A stretch of DNA of 48,792 bases from Richelia sp. CSU_2_1 (GTDB lineage: Bacteria; Cyanobacteriota; Cyanobacteriia; Cyanobacteriales; Microcoleaceae), in assembly GCA_012034575.1 (NCBI GenBank), contig JAAUPF010000032.1, forward strand, positions 1 through 48,792, read 5' to 3'. This document shows positions 9,605-17,604 of this stretch, piece after piece. The notes under the pieces were generated by a model. The model did not search any database, was not told where the DNA came from, and saw only the letters and a list, made by a program, of their open reading frames with translations. Position 1 is the stretch's first letter, and each line of letters starts with the position of its first letter. A program made the position numbers and the translations under genes.

Positions 9605-9843
9605 AACAAATTAAAAATCAAAATGACTGCCCAAACCAACCGCATTCAATCTCTCTCTTCTCCCTCCTCTGCGCTCTCTGCGCCCTCTGCGGTTCAAAAA
9701 AAATAAATCTTATTAACCCACACTTTAAACTTACGATCGAACCTTCACCCTTAAAAAGCAACGCAAATCTCACCTACCCAATTTTATCAAATATCAATAG
9801 TTATTATCCCCGTTCTTAATGAAAGCAGACAGCGGACAATTAT

Positions 9844-9976
9844 TAATTCAAATCTCAACTGTTTGCTATCAACTGTCAACTGTTTGCTATCAACTGTCAA
9901 CTAAGAGGGCGGGCACGGGGGCACCGCCCCTACAACTGTCAACTGTCAACTGTCAACTGTCAACTATCAACTGTTT
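9844..9976. repeat. Long heptamer repeat tract (AACTGTC) with an inserted palindrome
   Basis: Many 7-bp units of the type AACTGTC, AACTATC and AACTGTT, ending four bases before the wecB start codon. The run is broken at about 9902-9935 by a G/C-rich hairpin block (GGGCGGGCAC...CCGCCCC). The spacer 9605-9979 also contains CTCTGCGCTCTCTGCG (about 9670-9690), which recurs near 36670. I see no gene in it. Confidence 0.9.
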
Positions 9977-9979
9977 ATC

Positions 9980-11110
9980 ATGCCCGAAACCACTCACAGA
10001 ATTTGCATCACCTTGGGAACTCGCCCCGAAGCAATTAAATTAGCTCCTGTAATTCAACAGTTCAAAAACTCGACAACTTTCGACTTACAAGTAATTTTAA
10101 CAGGCCAACACCGAGAAATGGTCGAGCAAGTAATGCAAATGTTCGCGATCGAGGCCGATCGAGATCTCGCAATCATGCAGCACCAGCAAACTTTGACGGA
10201 TATTACCTGCCGCAGCTTGCAAGGTTTGGAAGCTTTATTTAAAGAATTGCAGCCGGAAATGGTGTTGGTTCAAGGCGATACAACTACAGCATTTGCTGCG
10301 GCTTTAGCTGCATTTTATCAGAAAATTCCGGTAGGTCATGTAGAAGCCGGTTTGCGGACTGATGATGTATTCAATCCTTATCCAGAAGAGGCTAACCGAC
10401 GGTTGATTTCTCAGCTTACAAAGCTGCATTTTGCCCCGACAAACCTTGCTGCGGAAAATTTGGAGCGATCGGGCGTTTTGGGAGAAATTCACCGCACGGG
10501 CAACACGGTAATTGATGCTTTGCTTTCTGTTGCCAAACGATCGCCTGAATGCAATATTCCTAACTTAAATTGGAGCAAATACCGCACGATTTTAGCAACA
10601 GTTCACCGCCGGGAAAATTGGGGAGAACCTTTAGCCGGAATTGCGCGGGCATTTCTGCAAATTTTGGATAAATTTCCCGATACAGCTTTGCTATTACCTT
10701 TACATCGAAATCCGACTGTGCGGGAACCTTTGCAAGCTTTTTTGGGCGAGCATCCGAGAGTGTTTTTAACCGAACCTTTGGATTATGCAGAATTGGTGGG
10801 AGCGATTCAAAGAAGTTATTTGATTCTGACAGATTCTGGCGGGTTGCAAGAAGAAGCGCCGAGTTTGGGCAAGCCTGTTTTGGTATTGCGAGAAACGACG
10901 GAAAGGCCGGAGGCAATTTCTGCGGGTACTGCTAAACTTGTCGGTACTAATTCCGATACAATTTGCGCAGCAGCGGCAGAATTACTGGGCGATTCTGCTG
11001 CATACAACGCGATGGCGATGGCAATTAATCCGTTTGGGGATGGTTTGGCCGCCGAACGAATTTTGAAAATAGTTGAAGGCTATTTTTGCCAGCGAATAGT
11101 TGACAGTTGA
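9980..11110 (+). CDS. wecB: UDP-N-acetylglucosamine 2-epimerase (non-hydrolysing)
   Basis: Interconverts UDP-GlcNAc and UDP-ManNAc for envelope polysaccharides. The 376-residue protein has the full family pattern: TLGTRPEAIKLAPVI at the start, VLVQGDTTTAFAAALAAF near 94, the HVEAGLRT stretch with PEEANRR near 118-140, TVHRRENWG near 208, and LTDSGGLQEEAPSLGKPVLVLRETTERPEA near 280. The ATG follows a heptamer tract. The last codons (IVDS and the TGA stop) also lie inside a heptamer tract, so both gene borders touch repeats. No other polysaccharide gene is adjacent. Confidence 0.96.
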   Translation: MPETTHRICITLGTRPEAIKLAPVIQQFKNSTTFDLQVILTGQHREMVEQVMQMFAIEADRDLAIMQHQQTLTDITCRSLQGLEALFKELQPEMVLVQGDTTTAFAAALAAFYQKIPVGHVEAGLRTDDVFNPYPEEANRRLISQLTKLHFAPTNLAAENLERSGVLGEIHRTGNTVIDALLSVAKRSPECNIPNLNWSKYRTILATVHRRENWGEPLAGIARAFLQILDKFPDTALLLPLHRNPTVREPLQAFLGEHPRVFLTEPLDYAELVGAIQRSYLILTDSGGLQEEAPSLGKPVLVLRETTERPEAISAGTAKLVGTNSDTICAAAAELLGDSAAYNAMAMAINPFGDGLAAERILKIVEGYFCQRIVDS

Positions 11111-11143
11111 CAGTTGACAGTTGACAGTTGACAGTTAACACTT
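11098..11143. repeat. Heptamer repeat AGTTGAC overlapping the end of wecB
   Basis: Five to six 7-bp units begin within the wecB coding region and supply its TGA stop codon. A degenerate GTAGGGTGTGCA palindrome follows at about 11186-11211. Confidence 0.88.
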
Positions 11144-11227
11144 GATGGTTGACAGTTGGCGATCGATCGGACAAGATTTGAAAAAGTAGGGTGTGCAACG
11201 GACACTTTACAAATATTAAAATATCTA

Positions 11228-11566
11228 TCAGTCTCCATCACCGTCACTCCCGCAGTCTCCACTACCAAAGCGACTGCTATAATCGCTGCTGTTGTAATTT
11301 ACAACAGAACTATCACAAAAGCTGTCGGATGATAAACGGGAATGAGATTTAGGGAGAGAAGATTTATCTAGAAATAAGCGTTTGGCAATAAAAGATAATG
11401 CTTGATACACCATCGTCAAGAAACCCAACAAGGCAAATATGAAGAAGAATATTACTGCGATATTGGGAAGGCTACTAGAGGAAATGCTGTTACCAAAAAG
11501 CATACCAAATAAACTAAAATTACGTGTTTCTTTTGCTAATTTGTATTTGCTAATTTGTAACTGCAT
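11228..11566 (-). CDS. Small membrane protein with Ser/Asp/Gly-rich tail, unknown function
   Basis: I do not recognise this 112-residue protein. It has a short basic N-terminus, one or two hydrophobic stretches (about 33-60, IAVIFFFIFALLGFLTMVYQ), and a C-terminal third rich in Ser, Asp, Asn and Gly, ending GSGDCGSDGDGD. A weak Shine-Dalgarno-like GGCTGAGG precedes the ATG. It sits between two heptamer tracts. Composition and the clear membrane segment favour a real gene, but low complexity at the tail leaves doubt. Confidence 0.5.
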   Translation of the reverse strand: MQLQISKYKLAKETRNFSLFGMLFGNSISSSSLPNIAVIFFFIFALLGFLTMVYQALSFIAKRLFLDKSSLPKSHSRLSSDSFCDSSVVNYNSSDYSSRFGSGDCGSDGDGD

Positions 11567-11611
11567 CGCCTCAGCCTTCCGTTCTAATTAATTTGTAAAG
11601 CGCGTGAGTGC

Positions 11612-11656
11612 TGTCAACTGTCAACCATCAACTGTCAACTGTCAACTATCAACTGC
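11612..11656. repeat. Heptamer repeat AACTGTC next to the thioredoxin-like gene
   Basis: About six units (AACTGTC, AACCATC, AACTATC) stop directly at the 3' end of the minus-strand thioredoxin-like gene. Confidence 0.88.
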
Positions 11657-12187
11657 TTAAGGAGTGGGAACTACTGGCACAAAATTGCGGGGACCTTTAT
11701 AACCGGACAAAATAGCGAGTTTTTCCAAAGATTGCGCGCCCATATAATATTTACCCCGAATTATCCAAGTAGGATAGGCTTTAATATTGGCGGCTTTGCA
11801 CAAATCCGGCTGAGCGTCTTTGCCTCTGGGAGCGCACTCGATATAATTAATTGCGGTAAATGCTTCTTTGCCGAAAAGTGCTTGTTGCGAGTGGCAGTGC
11901 GGGCACCAATAAGCACCGTACATTCTCGCATTGATGCGCTGCAAGTGAGTTGCTAAAGCTATTTGATCCGGTCCGGATTCTGTAGTAATGGGCGGACTTT
12001 CTTGTTCTCCCTGAATTGGTGTGGGACGAGACATTGGAGGCGGTGGAGGCAAGGTTTGTGCTAGATTTTGAGTCGATTTTTCGCTGAAGTTTGATTTGAC
12101 AATTCCTGCGTTGGCTCCGATGCTGGCACCGAGTCCTAAAACTAAAACTGCGCCGCTTAAATATAAGTTTAATTTGCTGAGTTTCAT
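11657..12187 (-). CDS. Exported or membrane-anchored thioredoxin-like protein
   Basis: A 176-residue protein with an N-terminal hydrophobic segment (about 9-28, ending AGANAG-like) that can be a signal peptide or anchor, then a Pro-rich linker (49-70, PPPPPMSRP). The C-terminal thioredoxin-like domain carries CPHC with the redox cysteines at 95 and 98 (AYWCPHCHSQ) and the cis-Pro motif AYPTW near 150. The domain resembles the thioredoxin-like domain fused to cyanobacterial vitamin K epoxide reductase, so a role in disulfide chemistry outside the cytoplasm is likely (inference). Two further Cys (about 128 and 139) may form a second pair. It lies 21 bp downstream of the broken LOG-like gene. 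Confidence 0.85.
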   Translation of the reverse strand: MKLSKLNLYLSGAVLVLGLGASIGANAGIVKSNFSEKSTQNLAQTLPPPPPMSRPTPIQGEQESPPITTESGPDQIALATHLQRINARMYGAYWCPHCHSQQALFGKEAFTAINYIECAPRGKDAQPDLCKAANIKAYPTWIIRGKYYMGAQSLEKLAILSGYKGPRNFVPVVPTP

Positions 12188-12495
12188 TTGTTTTTTGCTG
12201 TTGTTTTTTTATGTTCGATCGGCCAGAATTTGGCGGGCGCGATCGACCGCTTCTCCCACATTATTTACCACAAAAATGCGATCGGCTGCAAGTATTTTAA
12301 AGAAAAGTTTACTTTCAGCGCTAGCATTTAATAATATAACTTGTTTGTTAGCTTTAAGAGCGAGGGCAATTTCTGAGGCGGTGCCGGTTCCCATCCCGCA
12401 GGCAATTATGACATCGGAAGATAAGACGTTGATGTTATTGCGGGCATTGCCGGTATCGGTAATTATCAGAAAATTGGGTTTAAAACCCCGTCCTT

Positions 12496-12643
12496 TTAGG
12501 ACGGCTTTTCTTGTTCTTTGATGTACTGCTTTAATACTTCATTCTTGAGCACCACCAACTGACGAGGCAAAGTAACTCGGACTCCATAAAGCATCTTTGT
12601 TGTAGGGTTTGTTGACACTGCCTGTAGGCCAATCTAAAATAGA
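12496..12643 (-). pseudogene. Remnant of the IS200/IS605 transposase tnpA (C-terminal codons)
   Basis: Read on the minus strand, this stretch gives WPTGSVNKPYNKDALWSPSYF and SSVGGAQ, and then, one base out of frame, NEVLKQYIKEQEKPS and a stop. This is the usual C-terminus of a Y1 transposase TnpA. The HUH motif and the catalytic Tyr region lie further upstream and are gone. The element is therefore not self-mobile and would need TnpA in trans. Confidence 0.8.
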
Positions 12644-12668
12644 TTACAGACCAATACTAACACAGTCC

Positions 12669-13817
12669 ATGAAGGCAAGGTATAAATACCGATTCTACCC
12701 AACAGACCAACAAAGGCTAGGTTTAGCCCGATTGTTTGGTTGCGTGCGGGTAGCATGGAATGATGCCCTAGCTTGTTGCAAACAGTCCCAAAAGTTGCCG
12801 ACATACAATCAGCTATCCGCTCTATTAACAGCATCTAAAAAGACTGTTGAAAGAGCGTGGTTAAAAGAAGTTTCTAGTGTTCCATTGCAGCAATCTGTGC
12901 GACACTTGACCGAATCATACAACAATTATTTTGATTCGCGCAGCGGTAAGAGAAAGGGGCGGCTGATGGGGTTGCCCAAATTCAAGAAGCGACACAACCG
13001 TCAATCGGCTACATTTGTCGGTAATGGATTTTCTCTGATAGGAAATGAAGTTTACTTAGCTAAAATCGGCAATGTCAAACCGATTTGGAGTCGGGAACTA
13101 CCATCAAAACCCAGTTCGGTAACAGTAATCAAAGATTGCGCTAACCGCTACTTTTTAAGTTTTGTAGTTGAAATAGTTCCTGTTAATATCGAACCGACAA
13201 ACGAGTCGATCGGCATCGATTTGGGAATCAAAACCTTTGCCGCACTTAGCGACGGGACGCAAGTCAAAGGACCGGATTACTCAAGATCGGACTGCAAAAT
13301 TCGGAAATTGCAGCGCAAGTTAGCGCGCCAACAAAAAGACTCAAATCGCCGAAACAAAACCAGAATTCGCATTGCCAAACAGCACAATAAGATTGCCGAC
13401 AAACGTACCGATTTTCTGCAGAAACTATCAACCAAAATCGTCAGCGAGAACCAAACTGTAATTTTGGAAGATTTAAACGTTTCTGGTATGGTAAAAAACC
13501 GCCAACTGGCAAGAGCGATTAGCTTGCAAGGTTGGTATGAATTTCGCAGCTTAATTGAAGCTAAATGCGACAAGTACGGGCGCGATTTTCGGGTAATTAG
13601 TAGGTGGGAACCGACCAGCCAGTTGTGTTCGGAATGCGGATTTAAGTGGGGCAAATTGGATCTTTCAATTCGAGAGCTAATTTGCATTAATTGCGGGGCA
13701 AATCACGACAGAGATACAAACGCCGCCAAAAATATAGTTCAAGTCGGGATGGGATATCGCCACGACTATAAACGGATATCGAGGGAAGGTAAGACCGCTC
13801 GCGGCGCATCCCGATGA
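12669..13817 (+). CDS. tnpB: RNA-guided nuclease TnpB of the IS200/IS605 group
   Basis: A 382-residue protein, full length for TnpB. The N-terminus KARYKYRFYPTDQQ is the family start, so the ATG at 12669 is preferred over an in-frame start 60 bp upstream at 12609. The RuvC-like catalytic residues are all present: Asp in IGIDLGIKTFA, Glu in VILEDLNVSGM, and Asp in NHDRDTNAAKNI. The zinc finger is complete (CSECG and CINCG). Known TnpB proteins cut DNA guided by an RNA from the right end of the element and so favour its retention. The start codon lies just behind the tnpA remnant on the other strand. Confidence 0.95.
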   Translation: MKARYKYRFYPTDQQRLGLARLFGCVRVAWNDALACCKQSQKLPTYNQLSALLTASKKTVERAWLKEVSSVPLQQSVRHLTESYNNYFDSRSGKRKGRLMGLPKFKKRHNRQSATFVGNGFSLIGNEVYLAKIGNVKPIWSRELPSKPSSVTVIKDCANRYFLSFVVEIVPVNIEPTNESIGIDLGIKTFAALSDGTQVKGPDYSRSDCKIRKLQRKLARQQKDSNRRNKTRIRIAKQHNKIADKRTDFLQKLSTKIVSENQTVILEDLNVSGMVKNRQLARAISLQGWYEFRSLIEAKCDKYGRDFRVISRWEPTSQLCSECGFKWGKLDLSIRELICINCGANHDRDTNAAKNIVQVGMGYRHDYKRISREGKTARGASR

Positions 13818-13860
13818 AGTGTCAAGAATCCCCGCGCTTTTTAGGCCGGGGAGTATATCA
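13700..13860 (+). ncRNA. Probable omega RNA (reRNA) at the right end of the TnpB element
   Basis: TnpB elements encode their guide RNA from the 3' part of tnpB to the right end. Here the region ends with a GC-rich hairpin (arms CCCCG/CGGGG) and GTATATCA. The guide would then be read from the flank starting at about 13861. Borders are inferred from family knowledge; the 5' end is a guess. Confidence 0.4.
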
Positions 13861-14183
13861 AGGCAATATCTACGGCTTCTGAAATGTCGCTGCTGTTGTT
13901 GCCGGGAAGGATGCCAATTGTTAAACCGCTAGCTGATTTTGCTCCTTTACCGGCCGCATCCATCACGCCGGAATTTCGGCCACCAGTTAATAGAACCCAT
14001 CCTGCTTGAGCGATGAGTTGACCGAGTTGAAAGGCGTTTTCTAAATCTTTTGCTGTGGCGCTTTCACCTAGCCCCATAATACCGATAATTGTTTGTTTCA
14101 CAGATGAGAATTACAGTTGTTAGGGAGTTTTGAGTTTTGAATTGCAGAAAAGTTTTGAGTCAATCGTTGATATAGCAATCCTA

Positions 14184-14261
14184 GTTGATTCGTAAATTTT
14201 TTACCCCACCCCAACCCTCCCCTTAGTAAGGGGAGGGAGTAAGAACTTCACAAATGATTTG
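14184..14261. repeat. Dispersed hairpin repeat, second copy
   Basis: The stretch TACCCCACCCCAACCCTCCC, a short hairpin loop and GGGGAGGGAGTAAGAA, then ACAAATGATTT, repeat the block at 5512-5602. It fills most of the spacer between the LOG-like and DUF6544 genes. Confidence 0.75.
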
Positions 14262-14319
14262 CGATCGTTGATAGTTATACCATTTTCATAAAGTCCTACT
14301 TTGGATTAATCATGTTCCA

Positions 14320-15177
14320 TCAACCTGCAAACTGATAGGAAATATTAGTAATGCGGCCGCGCCAGTAGGGCTTTAACGAACCATCCGGCATTTCCCACGC
14401 TACCTCGCCTGCTTTGGGAATCCGCATTCCGTCTTGCATTTCCCAATCCCAGAAACGACCATGCCAGGGCGCAAGTACCATTTTGCCGTTAACTGTACGG
14501 GGGCGGGCATCCGTGCGGACTGTCGCGATCGCACCTGTTTCATCAAAGCTAAAATCTAGGGCAACAGCGATGTTACCATCCTTCAGAGTTGCTTTCGCCC
14601 GAGAATTGTCGATCGCTTCCCACTTTACACCTTGACTCGGCAGCAATTTCGTGGGATACCAAGTCGCCTCCGCCAAAAACCGCATTAATTCTCCGCGTGC
14701 AGCCTCGGGAGTGCCGCCGACATCGGCAACGGTGGCGAGGCCCAACACCGAGGCTTTAAGGATACCTTCACCCGCAATGCAGGCGTCGCGCACGAAAATG
14801 TTGATACCGGGCATCATGGCAATTTGCGCATCCCAGTCAAAACCGGGCCGCTGAGAAATAACCAATTGGGTAGAAGTAAAAGGACTCCATTTTTCGTCGG
14901 TTTCGCTCATGTTAAAAGTGCCTTGATGGACAATCCGCACTGTTGAGATTAGTGGTTGTCCGTCCTCAAGTGTCGCGCGAAAATACTGCTGTACGGGTGC
15001 AGGTAAATCGGCAATTTTGCGGGAATCAAATGTTAGGGGTTTGATTGGCAAGCGCGCTGCTTCTAAATTCGATCGCACTGTCTCGGTAGCGAGATGCCAG
15101 CGGTATTTTCCCAGGGCGATCGCGCTAACAATCCCAACCGTAAGTATTAGGATAATGATGAGGATGATTTTGCCCAT
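14320..15177 (-). CDS. DUF6544-like protein with N-terminal membrane anchor
   Basis: A 285-residue protein with one N-terminal membrane helix (about 3-23, IILIIILILTVGIVSAIAL) and a soluble domain resembling DUF6544 (formerly annotated as DUF6920): LPAPVQQYFRATL near 58, then WxPFTSTQ, RPGFDWDAQI, GEGILKASVLGL, ELMRFLAEATWYPTKLLP, and YWRGRITNISY at the end. The function of this family is unknown. An in-frame codon upstream would add 18 residues, but GGAGG five bases before the ATG at 15177 decides the start. Confidence 0.85.
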   Translation of the reverse strand: MGKIILIIILILTVGIVSAIALGKYRWHLATETVRSNLEAARLPIKPLTFDSRKIADLPAPVQQYFRATLEDGQPLISTVRIVHQGTFNMSETDEKWSPFTSTQLVISQRPGFDWDAQIAMMPGINIFVRDACIAGEGILKASVLGLATVADVGGTPEAARGELMRFLAEATWYPTKLLPSQGVKWEAIDNSRAKATLKDGNIAVALDFSFDETGAIATVRTDARPRTVNGKMVLAPWHGRFWDWEMQDGMRIPKAGEVAWEMPDGSLKPYWRGRITNISYQFAG

Positions 15178-15182
15178 CACAA

Positions 15183-15187
15183 CCTCC
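15183..15187 (-). promoter_or_regulatory. Strong Shine-Dalgarno sequence fixing the DUF6544 gene start
   Basis: GGAGG lies five bases before the ATG at 15177 on the minus strand. The longer in-frame alternative has no such site. Confidence 0.7.
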
Positions 15188-15299
15188 GGTCTAACTATTA
15201 TAACTATTGTAACTGTTGCAACTACTAACAATCTAAAACATCATTTTTTCTCGGCGGTATTTGGAGTTAACCGATATTTTACAGGAATTATGCCTCAAG

Positions 15300-15416
15300 T
15301 AGTTTGACACAGTATTAGTAGCGGTAAGGTGCGCCCATAAGCACCCTACGTATAGAGCCGGTGTGCAGTAGTTTGATACACTATTAGTATCAATCCGGTG
15401 CGCAGTGCGCACCTAC
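15300..15416 (+). repeat. Two tandem copies of the composite GTGCGCA repeat
   Basis: Two diverged units of about 68 bp (from 15300 and from 15368) each begin TAGTTTGACAC/TAGTTTGATAC, pass through ACTATTAGTA or AGTATTAGTA, and end in a GGTGCGC palindrome and CCTACGTATAGAGC. The unit at 5660-5726 is the same element on the other strand. Confidence 0.8.
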
Positions 15417-15440
15417 GTATAGAGCGGATGTGAGGAATTT

Positions 15441-16421
15441 CTAAACTTTTCCCGTGCGAAAAACTCTGCCGATTACTTCTTCTATAGGCGGATCGGTAAC
15501 AGTTAAATCTATCACTTCCAACTGAGCCAACATCTTCGCCACGCTTGCCGTCAACTCCTCCCTTTTCACCAAAAATCTGACAGATTGTCCTTCGATCGAT
15601 TCTACCTCGCCGTAAGCAGCAGCACTATCTTTTGCCAAAGGATTAGCTAATTCTACTTGAACTTCCCGATAAGGTGCAAATCGATCGAGCAATCCGTCCA
15701 AGCTGCCATCATAAACTAATTGCCCTTCATGAATTAACAAAACTCGCTTGCACAAAGCTGTAATATCCGCCATGTAGTGACTTGTCAAAAGTACCGTTGC
15801 CTGATAGCGATCGTTGTATTCCCGCAAGAATTCCCTAACGCTAAACTGCGCGTTTACATCCAAACCTAAAGTCGGTTCATCTAAAAACAATACCTGCGGT
15901 TGGTGCAGCAGCGCCGCCATCAATTCCGCTTTCATTCGTTCTCCTAAAGACAGCTTGCGCACTGGCTGATTTAACTTACCTTCGAGAGACAGCATCTCCG
16001 TCAATTCCCCGACCCGCTGGCGGTAATTTTTATCGGGAATACCGTAGACTGCAGCATTGATTTTCAACGAATCTAGCACGGGTAAATCCCAAATTAACTG
16101 CTGCTTTTGTCCCATCACTAAGGTGATTTTTTGCAAGAAATCGGTTTCGCGGCGAAAAGGAATGCGATCGCACACTTGCACTGTCCCAGCAGAGGGGTAA
16201 ATCAAGCCTGTCAGCATTTTTAGCGTCGTAGTTTTGCCCGCCCCGTTAGCCCCGAGAAATCCCACTACTTCCCCAGGTTCGATGCTGAAAGAAACCCCTT
16301 CAACTGCTTTTATATTGCGGTAAGTACGGCTGAAAAAATGCCGCAGTGTTCCTTGAATCCCCGGTTCTTTAATGGCTACCGGATAAACTTTACTCAAGTC
16401 TTCAACTAAGATAATTGGCAT
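15441..16421 (-). CDS. ABC transporter ATP-binding protein (ABC-2 exporter type)
   Basis: A 326-residue ATPase. Walker A is GANGAGKTT near residue 55, the signature is LSLGERMKAEL near 158, Walker B is VLFLDEPTLGLD near 178, and the H-loop is LLTSHYMAD near 213. The long N-terminal insert before Walker A (LRHFFSRTYRNIKAVEGV) and the C-terminal domain after residue 240 place it with large ABC-2 type export ATPases encoded beside two six-helix permeases. No permease is adjacent here, so the complex partner must lie elsewhere. The substrate is unknown. Confidence 0.93.
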   Translation of the reverse strand: MPIILVEDLSKVYPVAIKEPGIQGTLRHFFSRTYRNIKAVEGVSFSIEPGEVVGFLGANGAGKTTTLKMLTGLIYPSAGTVQVCDRIPFRRETDFLQKITLVMGQKQQLIWDLPVLDSLKINAAVYGIPDKNYRQRVGELTEMLSLEGKLNQPVRKLSLGERMKAELMAALLHQPQVLFLDEPTLGLDVNAQFSVREFLREYNDRYQATVLLTSHYMADITALCKRVLLIHEGQLVYDGSLDGLLDRFAPYREVQVELANPLAKDSAAAYGEVESIEGQSVRFLVKREELTASVAKMLAQLEVIDLTVTDPPIEEVIGRVFRTGKV

Positions 16422-16527
16422 CAGCTCATCTTTTAACTTTTATTTTAATTTGCAACTTTCGATCGAGGCTGTGCCAAGATGGAGGAGTTGCAAATATCCA
16501 TTATTACATCTCGATCGATTTACAGCT

Positions 16528-17337
16528 ATGGCACTCACACCGGATAATTCAGGCACCCCCCGTTTGATAGGAGACAATTCTCCCGAAAATATTGTACTTG
16601 CAGCGGGACAACTCGCTAGTTTTCCCGGCGGACTTTGGATGCTTGGCGGCAACGATACTGTCAGGGGTTCGTCAGATGCAGAACGAATTTTTGGCAACGA
16701 TAACAGAGATAGCCTCCTAGGCGGTGCGGGCGATGATTCTATTTATGGGGGCAAAGAGGATGATGATGTTTTAGGAGAAATTGGTAATGATTTCTTGACA
16801 GGGGATAGAAATAACGATTTTGTTGATGGCGGTGCGGGGAACGATTTATTGCGCGGCGGGCGCGGCATTGATTTGTTAGTTGGCGGCGATGGAAACGATA
16901 CTCTAATTGGGGATGTAGATGTTGATATTTATAAAGGCGGTGCCGGTAGCGATGTGTTTGTTTTTAGGGTAGATTTAGCGGGAGAAAGAATAGTGGGAGT
17001 TGAAGTTCCCGATGCCTTAATTGTTGATTTCGATCGAACCAGCGATTCGATCGGAATTAGTACGGCATTTACTAACAGCAATTTATCTTTTGAACAGGTA
17101 ACTTACAGTCTCAACGATCCGAGACTTTTGCTAGTCGATCCTGGAACTGTATCGGGAGGCACGAGTTTGCTGGCGAAGGGCGGTATTTCTCTGCGAGATT
17201 TAGATCCCGATCGTAACGGACTCGTGGAAGCTACAAATATTAGATTTGGCGCTACTAATGCTTTGTTGGGAACTGTTTTGAATGTGACGCCAGCAGATTT
17301 AAACGGTCGTTTTATTAATGCTAGTTCTTTGCTATGA
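16528..17337 (+). CDS. RTX-type calcium-binding repeat protein
   Basis: A 269-residue acidic protein with glycine-rich nonapeptide repeats (GGxGxDxLx) from about 40 to 145: GGNDTVRG, GGAGDDSIYGG, GGAGNDLLRGG, GGDGNDTLIG and GGAGSDVFVF. These form a calcium-binding beta roll. No signal peptide is seen, which fits type I secretion through a C-terminal signal, as usual for RTX proteins. The ATG at 16528 is preferred; an upstream in-frame start would add 26 residues unlike the family. The C-terminal 120 residues are a domain often found after such repeats in cyanobacteria. No enzyme domain is visible. It is divergent from the ABC ATPase gene. Confidence 0.85.
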   Translation: MALTPDNSGTPRLIGDNSPENIVLAAGQLASFPGGLWMLGGNDTVRGSSDAERIFGNDNRDSLLGGAGDDSIYGGKEDDDVLGEIGNDFLTGDRNNDFVDGGAGNDLLRGGRGIDLLVGGDGNDTLIGDVDVDIYKGGAGSDVFVFRVDLAGERIVGVEVPDALIVDFDRTSDSIGISTAFTNSNLSFEQVTYSLNDPRLLLVDPGTVSGGTSLLAKGGISLRDLDPDRNGLVEATNIRFGATNALLGTVLNVTPADLNGRFINASSLL

Positions 17338-17404
17338 ATTAGTTAATTAATTCCCAGTCGCTGGTGGTAAATTCCGACAGGGAATTACAGCGTATTCCAG
17401 GGAA

Positions 17405-17510
17405 AGTAGGGGCACGGCAATGCCGTGTCCTGGGGCATCCTTCATAAATGTAAAATCTGCTGTAAAAATGGAAATTTTAGGGACACAGAAATACCGTATC
17501 CTGGGGCGTC
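17405..17510. repeat. Tandem palindromic repeats of the GGCACGGCA type
   Basis: A near-perfect palindrome (17411-17430, GGCACGG/CCGTGTC) with a tail TGGGGCATCCTT is followed 70 bp later by a decayed copy (17481-17501, tail TGGGGCGTCCTT). A third relative lies at 37004-37024. Confidence 0.7.
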
Positions 17511-17604
17511 CTTGATAAAATCGAAACATTATTAAAAATAACAAATTTTACTTAATTCAAGAATACATAGAACTCATTTTTCCTGCTAAATTTGCTTGCT
17601 AATA

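Larger units (their letters stand above)
12469..13860 (+). mobile_element. IS200/IS605-group TnpB element inserted in a TIGR00725 gene
   Basis: Borders are deduced from the interrupted gene: removal of these 1392 bp restores its reading frame. The pentamer TATCA is present at both junctions, so the ends can shift left by up to five bases; no target duplication is otherwise seen, as expected for this group. Near the left end is a hairpin (CGTCC TTTTA GGACG, about 12489-12503). Near the right end is a hairpin with CCCCG and CGGGG arms (about 13830-13852), followed by GTATATCAA. The element holds an apparently intact tnpB and only the last codons of tnpA on the other strand. Confidence 0.92.
12209..14101 (-). 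pseudogene. TIGR00725 (LOG-like) gene split by a TnpB element
   Basis: The N-terminal part (14101-13861) reads MKQTIIGIMGLGESA...GWVLLTGGRNSGVMDAAGKGAK...SSDISEAVDIAL and then runs into the insertion, ending at a stop at 13841. The C-terminal part resumes at 12468 with ITDTGNARNNINVL, then CGMGTGTASEIALAL, and ends at 12209. Joining the two sides across 12469-13860 restores one continuous frame of the TIGR00725 family (related to LOG/lysine decarboxylase-like nucleotide-binding proteins, with GGRNSGVMDAA and GMGTGTASE). The C-terminal fragment has an internal ATG, but a functional product is unlikely. Confidence 0.92.

Noticed and set aside
9844..9976. Regular repeats resembling a CRISPR array
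   Set aside because: The units are 7 bp and directly adjacent, with no unique spacers of 30-40 bp and no cas genes. The same holds for all heptamer runs in the window.
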